Counted from the first letter of the stretch, positions 13,396 to 26,744 are shown. The stretch: 64,000 nt of DNA from Nematostella vectensis (GCF_932526225.1 NC_064041.1:13727951-13791950); one strand, 5' to 3'. The notes: generated by a model not told the origin, from the letters alone. Made by a program: numbers and translations.

Positions 13396-13644
13396 TCAAT
13401 GACGAATTTAAGATCTACTTTTGTTTAAAATGAGCATAGAATTAATTTACTACTTTTGAGATAAAAGTCACTTTAATCTCGAGCTTTTATTTAAGAAACT
13501 TTAAGTACTTTATTCTCCATTTTCCCCGATGGTTTGCCTGTGGCGAGGCCGCTGACAATCTGTGGGCTTACACTTTTTAAATTTCGAGCGCCAATAACAG
13601 AACACAACAAGCCGAGAGAAGAAAAGCGTGTAAAAAGGGCTGAA

Positions 13645-14354
13645 ATGAAGCGAAGATTCCCTCGAACGCGACAAAAAGCTATATTCAAGAAGTTCCAAAG
13701 GGACGGAAGACTTGCCAAGAGTGTAGATATTCTGGTAAAAAGAAACGTTTGTCAATTTGACCCTACATCAAGAAGAACCTACCTAAATTGTTTTAAGCAA
13801 ATTCCTTTCTTTTCACAAACAGATATTTCTTGACTACATGTTGTTCCTGAGGAAACTTGCAACAGAGGCTAATATGCAAGCGAGGCAAGAAAAGGCCACT
13901 GTTATTGATGACAATCATGTCTCGGTTTCATTGAAGGTCAGAAAATTTTCAGTGTCATTTGAAAATCTTTATCCCTTCTCCTTTTAGATGCCACATTGAT
14001 CTTTGAAATCAATTTAATAATAACTAAATGTTATTTAACTATAATCTGTTGATAAAGAAATCAGAACTTGATAGTGCACAAATCTTCTACACACACTGAC
14101 ATATGTACTCTAACTTTACTCAAACTACTACAAGTGTTTATCAATTGGTGTTGTGTGTCTGATGAATTACAGGGCTGTCATCAACTTTTAAAGCAAGTGT
14201 GACAAAAAAATGTTAATGTCTAACACTACCACATACTCCTCTGGCTTTTCTTGTAAGATGTTTTGTTTACAGTTGAAAAATAAAATTGATTACCACTATT
14301 AACAGCCTAAATTGTATTATTTTCTAGAATGTGCTGAAGAGCTTCAGAGGTTGA
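13645..14354 (+). CDS. CENPW: Centromere protein W (histone-fold, CCAN subunit), three exons
   Basis: Exons 13645-13734, 13823-13936 and 14328-14354 join in phase to a 76-aa protein. It starts with a basic MKRRFPRTRQKAIFKKF tail, followed by KSVDIL / IFLDYMLFLRKLATEA (histone-fold alpha2), an alpha3 region with VIDDNHVSVSLK, and the C-terminus NVLKSFRG. This matches the small CENP-W histone-fold protein (vertebrate about 88 aa, ending in a similar KSRG). It pairs with CENP-T to form the CENP-T-W-S-X DNA-binding tetramer at kinetochores. The frame is open upstream to 13534, but the family length favours the ATG at 13645. AATAAA follows at 14370-14375. Identification is by motif and length, without a search. 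Confidence 0.8.
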
Positions 14355-14998
14355 AGGGAATGACCAGTTAATAAAGAGTAGCCTATTGCAGCACTGCCTC
14401 GCTTATTTTTGGAAGTTATTTTTCCAATAAATGTTACAAGAAGGTGGATTTTTTTGCCCCAGGGCACAGATAAAGAAGGGAGCAATATACTATTCCTTTT
14501 CTGCCAAGGATATCTAGATCATGCCGCTCTTTCAACATTCACCTTACTAATAAAGGGATTGGTTATTGGAAGCTGTGAAAAGCAGTTTTTATAACAAATT
14601 ACATATGAGGAATAATTTTGATTTCTATTGAGTGTGCCAACCCCCTACTTCACAAAATTGTAATAATAATGCAAATAATAGAAAATTAAGGGATGTATAT
14701 TTAAATTTCTTACCAGAAAAATCTAAGCAGCTTTCCAAAAGGAGTTTTATTCAGGGTAAGTGTAAAGAAAAGTAGATATTGGGATGGAATGAGATTGTCC
14801 CAGAATAAAGCTCTTTTCACTGTCATGTTGATGTTACTTGGTATATTATAAATTGCAATCAATCCTTATAGTGAATGGCCTAAAATAGAATTGGTACTAC
14901 TGCACTCACCACACTTCCATGTAAAATCAAATGTAATGGTCAAGAATATGTTCTCAGTAGGGTGTTTGAGATCCACAAAGCCAGGAAAAGGATGCTGA

Positions 14999-15687
14999 CT
15001 TTGGCAGGCTTCGTGTCTTTGTGAAAAGCATGTAATGCTGTCCTGAACAGACATGCACAAATGGGGTTTTGTGCTGTGGATCTAAATCCCCCTACTCTAA
15101 GGATTAGGATTCTATGATGCTTATACTGTAGTCTACTTTGGCAGGCTTCGTGTCTTCTTGAAAAGCATGTAATGCCGTCCTGAACAGACATGCACAAATG
15201 GGGTTTTGTGCTGTGGATCTAAATCCCCCTACTCTAAGGATTAGGATTCTATGATGCTTATACTGTAGTCTACTTTGGCAGGCTTAATGTCCTTGTGAAA
15301 AGCATGTGTAATGCTGTCCTGAACAGACATGCACAAATGGGATTTTGTGCTGTGGATCTAAATCCCCCTACTCTAAGGATTAGGATTCTATGATGCTTAT
15401 ACTGTAGTCTACTTTGGCAGGCTTAATGTCTTTGTGAAAAGCATGTGTAATGCTGTCCTGAACAGACATGCACAAATGGGATTTTGTGCTGTGGATCTAA
15501 ATCCCCCTACTCTAAGGATTAGGATTCTATGATGCTTATACTGTAGTCTACTTTGGCAGGCTTAATGTCTTTGTGAAAAGCATGTAATGCCATCCTGAAC
15601 AGACATGCGCAAATGGGATTTTGTGCTGTGGATCTAAATCCCCCTACTCTAAGGATTAGGATTCTATGGTGCTTATACTGTAGTCTG
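14999..15687. repeat. Five-copy tandem repeat, period 137-139 bp
   Basis: Copies start at 14999, 15136, 15273, 15412 and 15551 with CTTTGGCAGGCTT and end near CTTATACTGTAGTC. The first copy lacks the matching upstream flank. Copies are nearly identical, indicating recent expansion. Short minus-strand frames across it are not convincing genes. Confidence 0.93.
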
Positions 15688-16206
15688 CTAGCTGGCTCTT
15701 CAGTGGATTTATTTGGAAGTTACTGAGTTTTTGAGATACCTGTGGGGCACAAAAAAAGCAAAAGACAGGGGGGGGCAGGGAAAAAGGCCCCCTTTCAGCA
15801 CAAGCTGGAAGGCTACATTGCCTGAAAATTCTGCAAGACCTACCAAGTTCAAAGATTTTTAAAAAGCATAGAGCCTCCACAAGATATTTCCCTCCTCCCC
15901 ACCCTCAATTTTAGGAGCACTCTGCTGTACTTATCCAATCAAGTAAGAGTGGTTTTCAAAAACCAGTGAAATACTATTTAGTTTATTTAGTACTAATACA
16001 ATGTAATGTCTTTGTTCTCTTTTGTTCTGGCTTGACTATTACACATTAACAATTACATTTTGTTGCACGGGATTGTGGAAACCACTCTAACATCAATCAA
16101 AGCATATTATTACTAATGAATACTTTTTTGTGTGGAAATTTTCTTGATAAAGGATAAAATAATAAGCCTTCATGCACCATTGTTAGCTATATGGCACACC
16201 TAACTG

Positions 16207-16716
16207 CATACCTGTCAACTCTCCCACATTAGGCAGGAGTTTCAAGATTTTGGACCCCTTCTCCCGCTCTCCCACGTTGAGCAACAAATCTCCAGCTTTT
16301 AGCGATTTTTATCGCTTCCAAAAAATTATTCTAAGAAAATCTACCCTGCTAGCAGAGCTTTCTCCTGTGTCTCTTGCTTAGCAGTTTACTGGCCGATTCG
16401 CGTCTCTGGGTTTTCGCGTTGTCGTTTGACAGACGAAACCGCGAACACTAGCAACAATACATAAATAGAGAGAAAACAAGAGAAAGGGCCTCTGCTAGCA
16501 GGGTAAAGAAAATCGTCATTTCGCCGCAATAATTCACTTGCGTAGCGCAATTTATCTAACACTCTTGTGTGATCTATAAGTGGATTTGTTTGTGAGAGCT
16601 TTCTATACGTAAACACCTGCAAGGTTAAACCCACCCCTCCCCCAAAAAATGAATATACCCCACCCCTCCCCCAAAAAATTCTCAAGCCTTGAGATTTTTG
16701 GAGGTTGACAGGTATG
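16207..16716. mobile_element. Non-autonomous TIR element, 13-bp inverted ends
   Basis: CATACCTGTCAAC at 16207-16219 is matched by its reverse complement at 16704-16716. A second inverted pair (CCCTGCTAGCAGAG near 16345 and its complement near 16492) lies inside. No transposase and no clear target-site duplication are seen, so the superfamily is undetermined. Confidence 0.6.
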
Positions 16717-16968
16717 GTCATGTGTATTTAAGTTATAAAGGTTGAATAACTTTGTTAATTTGTATCTGACATCAGTTGGAAATAAAGCCTAGAAAATGGT
16801 AGTCATGTAAAAAAGCCCTCTAGTGCCCTTATTCAGAAGCACAGAGAAAAAAACAAGTCATTTAAGAAAACTTTAGGATGGAGCTTGGAAAATCATTCCA
16901 GTAACCCTGGGACAAAGTAGTAAGATAGGTCAGGGCAGCACACTAGGTGACCCACAAGGAAAATGTGA

Positions 16969-19900
16969 TTATATGAGACTATAAACTGGGAATAGAGAAG
17001 GGAGGATAGAATCCACACGATTGCACCAGAAATTAGCACAAGTGGCATGATACTGGCGAGCCCCATAGTTTATGAGAGCTCTAGGTGTGCTGCTTTGCTT
17101 GCTACCGTTGGTAGTCTTGTTTTCGTCAGCTGCTTTGGTAACATTTAACAGGCACACACCACAGGCCAACAGCTTATCTTCCTCACAAGTCAGGCGATGG
17201 GTAGAAAAATCAACCACACTGGTCTGTAGATCGAAAAGTAACAGACAACAACAATTATTCAATTTAATGGGGTTTTAAATCTTATTTTGTAACATTTCCT
17301 TCTTTTTGGGGCCACAGAAAAACAATTTCATAATGCCTTACCATTTATATTTTAAACTGAAGGAATTTTCAAAGAAGGACAGCATCTCAATGGGGTAATC
17401 ACTACAGACATAAAGGTGGAAGGGAAAACTGATATTTATTAGTTCCTGTTCTATCAAAACCCAAAATCTGCCCCTTTGTAAAAATTAATTTAAAGCAAAA
17501 ACTCACATCAATGCTTGATCCTGAGAGGAAATTTGCAATGCTTTTCCAAGTACGATCAATCTCCTCCAGGATGTCCTGAAGCTTCAAATTGTTACTTGCT
17601 GGTGATAAAATTTACCAAACATCACATCAGACATTACAAAACTTGATTGGAATGAAATAAAGTGGTCTAAATGCATCCCTGGGGTCCCTTGAGTCTTCAG
17701 AAATGAGGCGAAAAAGACTCTTTCTGTTCTTCTCTTTCTCTTCTTTTGTCCACTTGTTATCTGCTCCTCCCACACCACGCCCTCGGGCTGTCAATAATTT
17801 GTTTACCTGCTTGGTTGATTGTCGCTTTCAGTCTTTGGGTCACAGTATAAACTTCTACAACAGCTGTAGATAAAGATAACAACATGTTTTAAAGCATTAC
17901 CTAGCTTTCTGAAAGGGAATGCATGAAAGCGCCATACTCAATAGGCTTTTATTATGAGATTCTCAAGTTACTGAGAGTCTCTTTTAAAAGTTTTATATTT
18001 TTATAGATTACATTTTACAATAAAAAAGGGTTACAGGTGAAAGAAAGAATAAAGGCCTGCATAAACGGCTATACTGTTAGGGTAACACTGCCGCTTCAAT
18101 AAAATAGCAATGAAAGTTTTACACAGAATATTCATATTGTGTGTAACTCTTCATCAAACACACACAACAAAACATCACCTCTAACACAGTGTGCAGAAAA
18201 AGATGTGAAATACCATTCAGAGGAACGAGAGAAAAGGCAAGAACAAAATAACAGTTTTGGAACCAAAAGCAAGAACGGTTTTAATAATATTGATTATCAG
18301 CAAAACACCAATAAAATAAAAATGTTATGTATTTGCATGATTGTAGGCTTGGAGCTAATTTGGTTGTTACGGGGTGTCATGCAAGCCCGCCTTGTTGTGT
18401 TGTCATCATTTAAATTTTATTATCATCATTATTTTTATTAACAGTACATATACCTGTGAAATAGTCTATGCCTTGCTTGGACTGTAGAATCTCTTGTCTG
18501 ATGGTGGGGTCTTGCATGCGTTGTACCGCCAGAGCTCCCGTGCCAAGGGTCAGTAGACAGCTATTAAGGCATCGTCCCCACATGTGGGCATGCTTATCCA
18601 CCTCCTGGGTAATTTAATGCAATGTTGCTCAGATAACGTCACCTCACTGACATCATTTACAACATGCAGGGGTGCAGCAGGCTTTGAAATATTGGGGGGG
18701 GGGGGGGGCACAATACAGAAACATTAAGAAAATATTGGGGGCACAGCCACACCCCTACTGGTCATTTTCTTATCATTTTTCAAAATATTGGGGGGGGGGG
18801 GAGAATGTGCCCCCAGTGCCCCACCCCCTGCTACGGCCCTGAATACATCATTCATGAAAGTGCAATGTTGCTCAGATTAATGTCACCTTACTGATTTTAT
18901 TTACAATAGACCGTTTTCCCAATATTGGGTTCACATAAAAAAATTTCAAAGACTGGCGGGCCACAGCTGATCTGAAATGTCGTACAAAGTGGAGTTTACA
19001 GACAAAGCTATAGAAAATGCTGCCAGAGCACTACTTTCGCAGAGTTTTGAAGTTAAACTCCCCTTTGTACACATTTTGGATCAGCTGTGGCCTGCCAGTC
19101 TGTAGCATTTTGGATGTGCATGCAACATCATGAAAACAGTCTATACATCCCTTGTTTAATGTTTTGGAAAGAAACTCAATCTTCACATCCTGTTTTAGAC
19201 TGATACCCTATGTTTGAAGGCTCATTCCTATAGCCAAGAATGCTTAAAAGAACCCTTGAATTACAATAAATTCAAAAGGAAGGAAAAATTGAGCAACAGT
19301 GGGAGATGAGGAGATACCTAGGAGAAATGTTCGCTTAATGTCCAAACGACTTCCCCCCTCTTTTCAATCCTTGTCACTCACAGGCCTATGGTCTGACTGC
19401 TGTTTTGTCCATCTCTCTTGGAATGGACCCAAAAATAATAGTAAAGTAGCAAGTGTGTCTTTCTCTTTGTCAGGGGATCTCAAAACTAGCCTGGCATGTA
19501 TGTTAGTAGCAGCTAGAGTAACAGCTGATTAGCTGGACATTCTCACCTCAGATTCAGTGGAAAACACCTTGTATCTCTCGGCCGAGTCTAGCGGGACAGC
19601 ACTGATCATGTTATGCTCGGCATCATGGCTGTTGCCATGGAGACCTAGGGATCTCTGTGTCATCTCAGTACCGCCCTCAGGGACTTCGGATCTACTTGAA
19701 GCTGAAAAATCTTCTTGACTTGATGAAGTCATAAAACCACTAAAATCCTCAGTACTTTGAGGTTTAGATTGCTCTGTATTTGCAAGGGAAGAATCGCTAG
19801 GTGTATTTGAAGGTTTAAAGTTATCAAATTGACCAAATTCGCTGTTAGTATCTGAACTGGGGGCTGCATTAAAATGGGAAAAGTCCCCAAAGTCATCTTG

Positions 19901-22900
19901 AGCTGGGGTCAAATCCTCACGTGCTGAAGGATGAAGCTCAAACTTGTTCAGTTCACCAAAGGAGGTTGACTGTGCAGTTTCAAAGTTAGCAAACTGATCC
20001 TTACTTGAATGGCCACTGGCAGCAAAATTGTGTATGTTGGGCTTAGTGTCTGGAGCTGTTAATGTTGAGCCCATAAATGTAGAAGCCTCGAAAAATGCTG
20101 CAGGCTTAGCAGAACTGGTTGCATGATGAATCTTATCTTTGTCAACGCTGGTACCTACTCCTGACATTTGAAGACTACTAAAGTCACCAAAATCATTGTT
20201 AGAACTATCAGTTTTTGTAACCATGTCAGCCTTTGTTTCAGCTGTAAGAAAACCACCAAAGTCTCCGAAATCATCATTGTTAGAGTTCGCAGGATGAGGC
20301 TTATTTGCACCAGTTGCTTCTGATAAGGAAAAAGCATTGAAGTCCTTGCCATCTCTATTTCCATTATCCCCAATGAAATTTCCAAAATCATCAGCATCAC
20401 CAACCTTGCTGTCAGCAGGCTGAGATGTTTCAAACTCACCCATACTATCATGACTCTTCTGACTTGCTTGAGGCAAAGAGAATACTGACAAGCCAGAATC
20501 CAAGTCTCTTAAAAAGTCATATTTGTCTTTAGACTTGTCTGTAGCTGGTCCAACAGGCCCTGGCTGTTTCTGAACCTTATTAGCTTCATTTGAGCTTTCT
20601 TGATCACTCCCAGCGCTAAGATAAGGCATTTTGATTCTTGGAAAAGCTGTTACGCCACTCACCTTTGCCTCATTTGAGACTTCGTTTAAACCTGTCTTTG
20701 CAAAAGACTCAGTTGTAATGCTACTGACAGAAGACTTCACAGGCTCTGCCTCCATAAAGTCAGCAAAGTCATCATCATTTGATGCTGCTGATGAAGGTAA
20801 TGCTGCAGGTTTAGATGAGGCAGAAGTTGAAACAGAGGATGTGGAAGAACTTGCAAATAACTTTAGCTGATCTGATAAGCTTGTTGGCGAAGTGGTCACT
20901 GGTTTGGTGGAGAACCCTGGATGTGTAAAAAATGGGGTAGGGGTTGATAATGATGCTGGGGGCATGCCTGTGCTTGTAGTGGAAATTGAAGATGTCAGGG
21001 TGGAGCTCATTAGGCTAGGGATGGCGGGTATAGGCTGGTCATGGTTATTTGATGGTGCTGAAGTGCTGCTCACGCCTGGGCCAGCTGAAAGCCCTGACGC
21101 GCCCTTGCTTATTGTTGTCACCATGTTTGATGATGGAAATGAAGAAGTTGTAACAAAACCACTGGGTAGGGCACTATTTGGTACTCCAAAGTCTGCATCA
21201 ACTCTTGAACCACTTCCCTGGAAGTCACTGAACTCTGAATTGTTGTCACTTTGGAAGTCTCCAAAGTCATCATCATCTGTTGCATTTATACTACCAGAAG
21301 TTATGCTAGACATGTTGCCATTGAGACCAGTAGGAGTCAAACCAGGCATGTTGCCTTGAAAACCAGGGGCATTATTACTTTGTATAACGCTAGGGATACC
21401 AGGGGGCATATTGCCATGGAAACCAGGAACCATATTCTGCACGGCCTGGGAGCCTAATCGAACCATGTGAGACCAATCTTTAAAATTTTCGTTGGATTCC
21501 ATTTGTCTGTCTCCGGCTGTTTTGAAGACACTGTATTTGTCACTTGGGTCAGATGGAAGTTGCGACGTCTGCTCTTGTGAGGGTTCTTTAGGGGCATTTT
21601 GTTGGTTCCCATCACTGAAGCTCCAGCCGCTGTCTTTGTCCTGGAATGCAATGGAAGAGGGGGAAGTTATGAGGTGTAACTGGTAGGATTTTATACAAGC
21701 TGAAGTAGGTGATCTATGTAGGTGCTTTGGAAACAGGAAATAAATCAATAAAGGTTTGAAGTAATACATAGCATGTACGTAGCATGTCTCGATAAAAACA
21801 AGCGGTTTTGCAGAGGTTTGCAACATCAGCCCTTAGTTGGGGCAAAGAAGGGAGGTTATGTTAAAACTAGATCAGGGCAGACACAATTTTGAAACATGAT
21901 GAATCAGAAGATGTTATTTTGTTATAAACACACTCTTACAGTGCCTTCCTGGAAGGATGGCAAAACTACTTGTTAAACATCTTACATACACATCCTGTAC
22001 ATATTATGTTCACAGACGACCTCCATCAACTTTTCTTACGTTTAAAGGCATTTTTCGGAAAAGAAGGGATAGGTCTGGTCTGAAATGTAGCATATGTATA
22101 TCATCTACACCTACAGTATTTCAAATACTGTATACACACTGTTTATACACACTGTTTATACATAATACTCACGGATGACTTATAAAAACCCTGATTACCT
22201 TTAGAGCATCTTCAGGAAAAGAAGGGATGGGTGCGGTCTGGCATGTGGCCAGTTTCTCTAGGGTCAGTCTCTCATGTTTAATACCAGTCTGAAAATGCAA
22301 CAGAAATGTCCATTACAGCTAAGGCTAGCCACTTCCCCAAGTCCTAAAAAAATCTTGATGGTTATTTCAGTTTTTCTGCATAATTACAACTCTTCTAGAG
22401 CTTTCCATAAACAAACATTGAATTAAATGTAGTGCATGTGAGTGCCACAAGCTACATGCGAGTACCTGCCCCAAAGCAATCAATCCCAGCATCATCTTAA
22501 GCTCCAGTAGGCTCAGTTGCCCTGGCGACTCCCGGTTCACCTGCATCCAGATCTTACCAAGCACATCCTTGGGCAAACCTGAGGCCAGTAGGATTGGGTA
22601 CAGCCTATTTGTGTCCAGGGAGCCATCCGCAGTGGCCTTCTCTGCAACTTCTGAGTATATGCACGGCAGGTTGGTACTCTCTGTGCACCAGTGGGGAGGG
22701 TTGACACCGTAGATGTCCTTTGGTGTGAGCTCTCTGGGTTCGGCAGGCTCTGAAACAAAACCAAAAAAATTATGTAATAGTCTGGGTTTGCAACTGATGT
22801 TGAGCCCATTGGTGGTCAGGCCTAACAATAAACAGCACTACAGCAGAATCTTCTTAATGTATAGATGTGATCTAGGGGCAAGCTCTCCCTTCCTGCTGGA

Positions 22901-25900
22901 AATTGCAAAATTTGAATAGTTTAAAAATAAATAAAATCATGTACAATTAAAGTCCATGCAATAGAAACAACTGGATTATGTAATTTAAAAAGGAAAAATC
23001 ATTTTCCTTGGGTCGCTACCAAGATTGTTTAATAATAAAAGAAACTAATAAAAAAAACTTGCAATCACCTTCAGGGACTGTCTGGGGACCTCCGCTAGGC
23101 ATCATCCCTTGGCTTGTTCCTGGATATGCCATTTGTCCAGGAATTCCTGGCATAATTCCTGCTGCTCCACCCAAACTTGACGTGGACGATACACTCGACA
23201 TACTGTCTGCCCTTAGTCTCTGTTCCCCTGCTTGATGGCCCGCTGGCATGCCCATAAATTGGGGGCCAGATTGTGATGGTACTCCAGACCAGGTACCAAC
23301 ATTTCCAGGCCCAACAGTCCCTTTCAGTGCATCTGATGGAGCTATTCCAGGGAGGGCTGGTGTTTTGGAGGGGTTAGGCCAGCTACTAAAGTTTCCTGGT
23401 CTGTTGTTCTCTTGTTGGGGAGTTGGTTCACTGGCATTGCCTGAGCCTGGATGGGCGTAAGGCCAGGCACTGGTATGTCCAGATCCGCCAGTCTGTTGTT
23501 GAAATAGTGTACTGCTCACAGTGGCTGTGTTGCTTGCAGATGTTCTTTGCCACATAGAGGGTTGGGTTTGGGGCGTCATAGACCATGTTCCCTGAGATGC
23601 AGACATTGAAGGTGTGGCTTCCTGAAAGGGGAAACAATTAAATGCTTCTATCAATACTAGTAATCTAGTAATCAAACCTGCAAATAAAGCAAAAACAATA
23701 TTCAGGCTTCCTTTTATAACCCCTATTAGGCTAATTTGCCTACCTGAAAATCACTGAAACCATCGTTAGCTGGAAGATTCACTTGCTTGAAGTTACCAAA
23801 ATTATCACCAGATAAAGGGATTGTCTGCTGACTGGCCTGGATCGGCATACCATATGGATGCATTTGCAGCATAGAGGAATATGGGTGTGACTGTTGCTGG
23901 GGCACCTGGCATGGCTGTGCTGCCTGGCCTGCTGCACCATATAGGTGGGTTGCCTGTGCCTGCTTTGATTGGTTTTTGTTGAAAGATGACACCCCAGGTC
24001 GAGAAACTGCCAATTAAAAAAAAATATTCACTAAACAAAAACAAACAAAGCAGGTAAGTTTTCTTTGTATTGAAAACAAACAACACATTTCATAGCTTAG
24101 TGAATTTGCAGGGTTAAAGCCGAATTGTTACCAGTTTACTTCTGGTCGATTATGTAACAATCTCCTATGATATTTAACAGAAAACATGAAAAATATTTCA
24201 CAGTTCAAACGTTTTATTACCCATGAGCTTATGCAAATGCATACAAATTAATCAAATGAATTGTTTCATCTTTATTTAAATGTATTTGCATTAAATACGA
24301 CTAATAATATGACGTTTGAACTCTGCCTTAGACTAAAGCCTGAGCATATTAATCATATTGTGTTTATTTTTGATCTATTATTTTTTTTAACAGGTCAATG
24401 AGTAAAATGTGTGTATCCTGACGTTTTAAGACTCACAGACACTAGCCTCTGATGACAGTTGCTTAGCAACACTTGACGAGCCAGGCCCTCCTTTCTGAGC
24501 TAGAGGACCAATCAGATGAGCGAGATCTCCTGGCACTTGTTTCTTTCCACTAGATCGACTAAAGGCCTGTAGCTTTCTCTGCTGAGCTTCAAATTCTTGC
24601 TTTTTTCGAGCTTCTGCCTGCTTTTTCTGATTGGCTTCAGCGAGCTTTTGCTGTTCTTGTAGCATTCTTTGCTGCTGTTGCTGATAGGACTGCTGTACTT
24701 GAGGGTTTTGCTGATGGACAACTTGATAGCCCTGGGGAAAACCCCCTTGGGGGAAACCCTCTTGGAATCTCTAGTAAGCAAAGCAAAGAATCAGAATTAA
24801 CTAATCAATTAGTGTGATGGAACCAGAGCATACAGTATATGGCTATGTGCACAATGTTGGTCCACAACCATGTAACATGCATACTGAAGCGCACTATGGA
24901 CTGGGTTCGAAGCGTGTACGAGGTCCAAACACAGTTCTCGTATTTCAATCGAAGTATCGTGGACGGTTGGTGCTAGATACATACATGCTTCTTCCAACCC
25001 TAAAAACAAGTCGTGCATGTTCCAATTGAATACTGTGCTCGGTTCAACCATTTTTACTAGCCTGGTGCGTGTACACTCTAAACAAGACCATGCTCGGTCT
25101 GGCCGTCTAGATCATCTTTTTTTATCTTTATGGCATAACACTTTGCAAATGTGATGTCATTTTTGCCTCATAATGGCAATAAGGCCAACAAAATGTGATT
25201 TCTTGCTCTGGCTTCAAATATGTTTAAATTCAATTCTATTTCCTTGTAGCCATTAAACATAACACCCTTGCAGCTAATTATTTTATAGAGCAACATTTGG
25301 CAAAATATATGTTAACTTATTCAAATAGGCTCACTAATCCGCTATTGAGTATCAACATTGTGCACATACTGTAACCCATACTGTAACCCATAGTGGAGAG
25401 ATTCATGCAAAAATGAGATTCTCTGTATTGTTTATATTACCCTTATTATACACTGCTCCTTTTACCTGGGTCGTTTGCTGGTTGGGTTGCATGTAGCTAT
25501 ACCTTCCTTGGCCCACACCTTGCATGCCTGATTGGGCCCCATGTGGATAAGGGCCTTGTTGAGAACCAAATGATGACTCACCTAAATTTTGAGAAATAAA
25601 GGGGCAGTTTTTATTATATATATTTTTCATTTATTTTTACAACTTAAGGCTCGCATCCTTTTTCGGGGCTGCATCAATATATATTTTTCAGTTTTTATTT
25701 AGTTATTTCTGCTGCTTTTTTGATTGTTTGTTCCTCAGAAGTTCAAATTTGGTGCTTTAGCGGTGCCTGGGCACTGACACAAAGGCAGATGTTCCCATTT
25801 CTTATGATTTTTTTTCACCCATTTGCAACATCATGGGAATTTCCTTTGTGAATCGTACACATCTTTGATAAACCAAGGATAAAAAAATAAAATAATTTTA

Positions 25901-26519
25901 AAAAAGGGCTGCATGCCCCCCTTTTTTATCTTATCAGGATGATAAACATGTTTTTATTTCTACTTGGCCTTAGGTGTTGTTTCTGTACTGCATATGAGAC
26001 ATGGGGTGAAGTTTTTTTTTAATTTTTGTAGATTTCAAATAAGTTTACACTCCGAAAATCTGTGTATTGTAACCCACAGTGCTTCATGGGTATCAAGTAA
26101 ATAAGCAAATTAGCGTAAATAAAATGATACATAAGAAATGGTATGCATCACAAATCAGGCAGGCGAAGAGCAGAAACAAATATTTTTTGTAGCCTTATTC
26201 TTAGAATCGGATTCAAAACTAAATGCTTTCTTTATACTTTCAATTGAAATTGATAGATCACTAAAGATTCAAAGATACTAAAAAACTAAAGCAAAATCCA
26301 CTAGCCCTAAAACAAATCCAATATAAAAGCTAAAAAAACATGTTATAGATTTCGGGCAGAAAAACTAGACTAGACAGTAGTAATATTAGTAAAGGTTGGT
26401 TCTCATTGACGCAAGCGCAAGCGTTGTTTTTCCAAGAAAGAACGAGAAAACTTACCGTGCGGATTCTGATAACTGTTTGGGTTCGCATTCGAGGCCGGAA
26501 AGCGATTATTAAACGCCAT
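16969..26519 (-). CDS. SYNRG: Gamma-synergin (AP-1 gamma-binding EH-domain protein), twelve exons
   Basis: Exons: 26519-26456, 25581-25466, 24770-24437, 24006-23744, 23621-23069, 22749-22466, 22288-22199, 21640-19547, 18604-18454, 17863-17807, 17598-17507 and 17223-16969; phases close to 1450 aa. It has a Gln/Pro-rich N-terminus with a QQQQQRMLQEQQ coiled segment and an EH domain at about residues 475-538 (YSEVAEKATADGSLD through LPKDVLGKIW). A long low-complexity exon carries many acidic-phenylalanine motifs (DDDFGDF, NNDFGDF, QDDFGDF), known in synergins to bind the AP-1 gamma-ear. The conserved C-terminus has LLACGVCLLNV and YHATCANFW. The role is clathrin/AP-1 trafficking at the trans-Golgi and endosomes. 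It is somewhat longer than human (about 1300 aa). The start MAFNNRFPASN lies in a 64-bp first exon. Confidence 0.9.
18667..18841. mobile_element. Short element with G/C runs and CAGGG ends
   Basis: The ends are CAGGGGTGCAGCAGG and, inverted, CAGGGCCGTAGCAGG. Inside are two poly-G tracts, each preceded by AAATATTGGG, and a GCCACACCCCT segment. A homologous copy lies at 47207-47371. It is in a SYNRG intron. No TSD is clear. Confidence 0.6.
22040..22079 (-). pseudogene. Degenerate duplicate of a SYNRG exon
   Basis: On the minus strand, TTTCAG then a 40-bp exon-like segment and a GTAAG donor. Its frame TRPIPSFPKNAFK matches TAPIPSFPEDALK of the real exon at 22288-22199. Flanking intron sequence on both sides is also similar. 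It keeps splice-site-like ends, but 40 bp is not a multiple of three, so inclusion would break the frame. Confidence 0.65.
24113..24180. mobile_element. Left-end fragment of the TTAA MITE family
   Basis: The sequence from AAAGCCGAATTGTTACCAGT through GATATTTAACAGAAAAC matches the left third of the complete element at 27744-27989. The right end is missing. It lies in a SYNRG intron. Confidence 0.65.
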
Positions 26520-26744
26520 GTTTATGTCAAAAGATCGGCATATATTGCAATATATCGTATTTGGCGGTATGAATCAGGCAAAACGGCGAAAAAACCCTCT
26601 ACGTCTGGACGTTCGAGGACCTTCCGATGGCCATATTGAAAACGGTCTCCCATGGTGCACTGTAACCAACGCCACAGGCAACCCATGCTACGCTTCCTAT
26701 TGTAGACTTTTCATATCAGGTGCGTTAGGGGGGGGGGGGGGGGG

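Larger units (their letters stand above)
14376..16968. other. Convergent intergenic region, repeats but no supported gene
   Basis: It lies between the 3' ends of CENPW and SYNRG. Apart from the tandem repeat at 14999-15687 and the TIR element at 16207-16716, I see low-complexity sequence and short frames without splice or codon support. It should contain the SYNRG 3' UTR, but no clear poly(A) signal was found. Confidence 0.6.

Noticed and set aside
13534..13644. Longer CENPW N-terminus starting at 13534
   Set aside because: The extension is in frame, but the family starts close to the basic segment, so the ATG at 13645 is preferred.
20631..21457. Plus-strand frames of 79, 155 and 68 codons
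   Set aside because: They are antisense to the large SYNRG exon, whose Ser/Asp/Phe-rich codons leave the opposite strand open.
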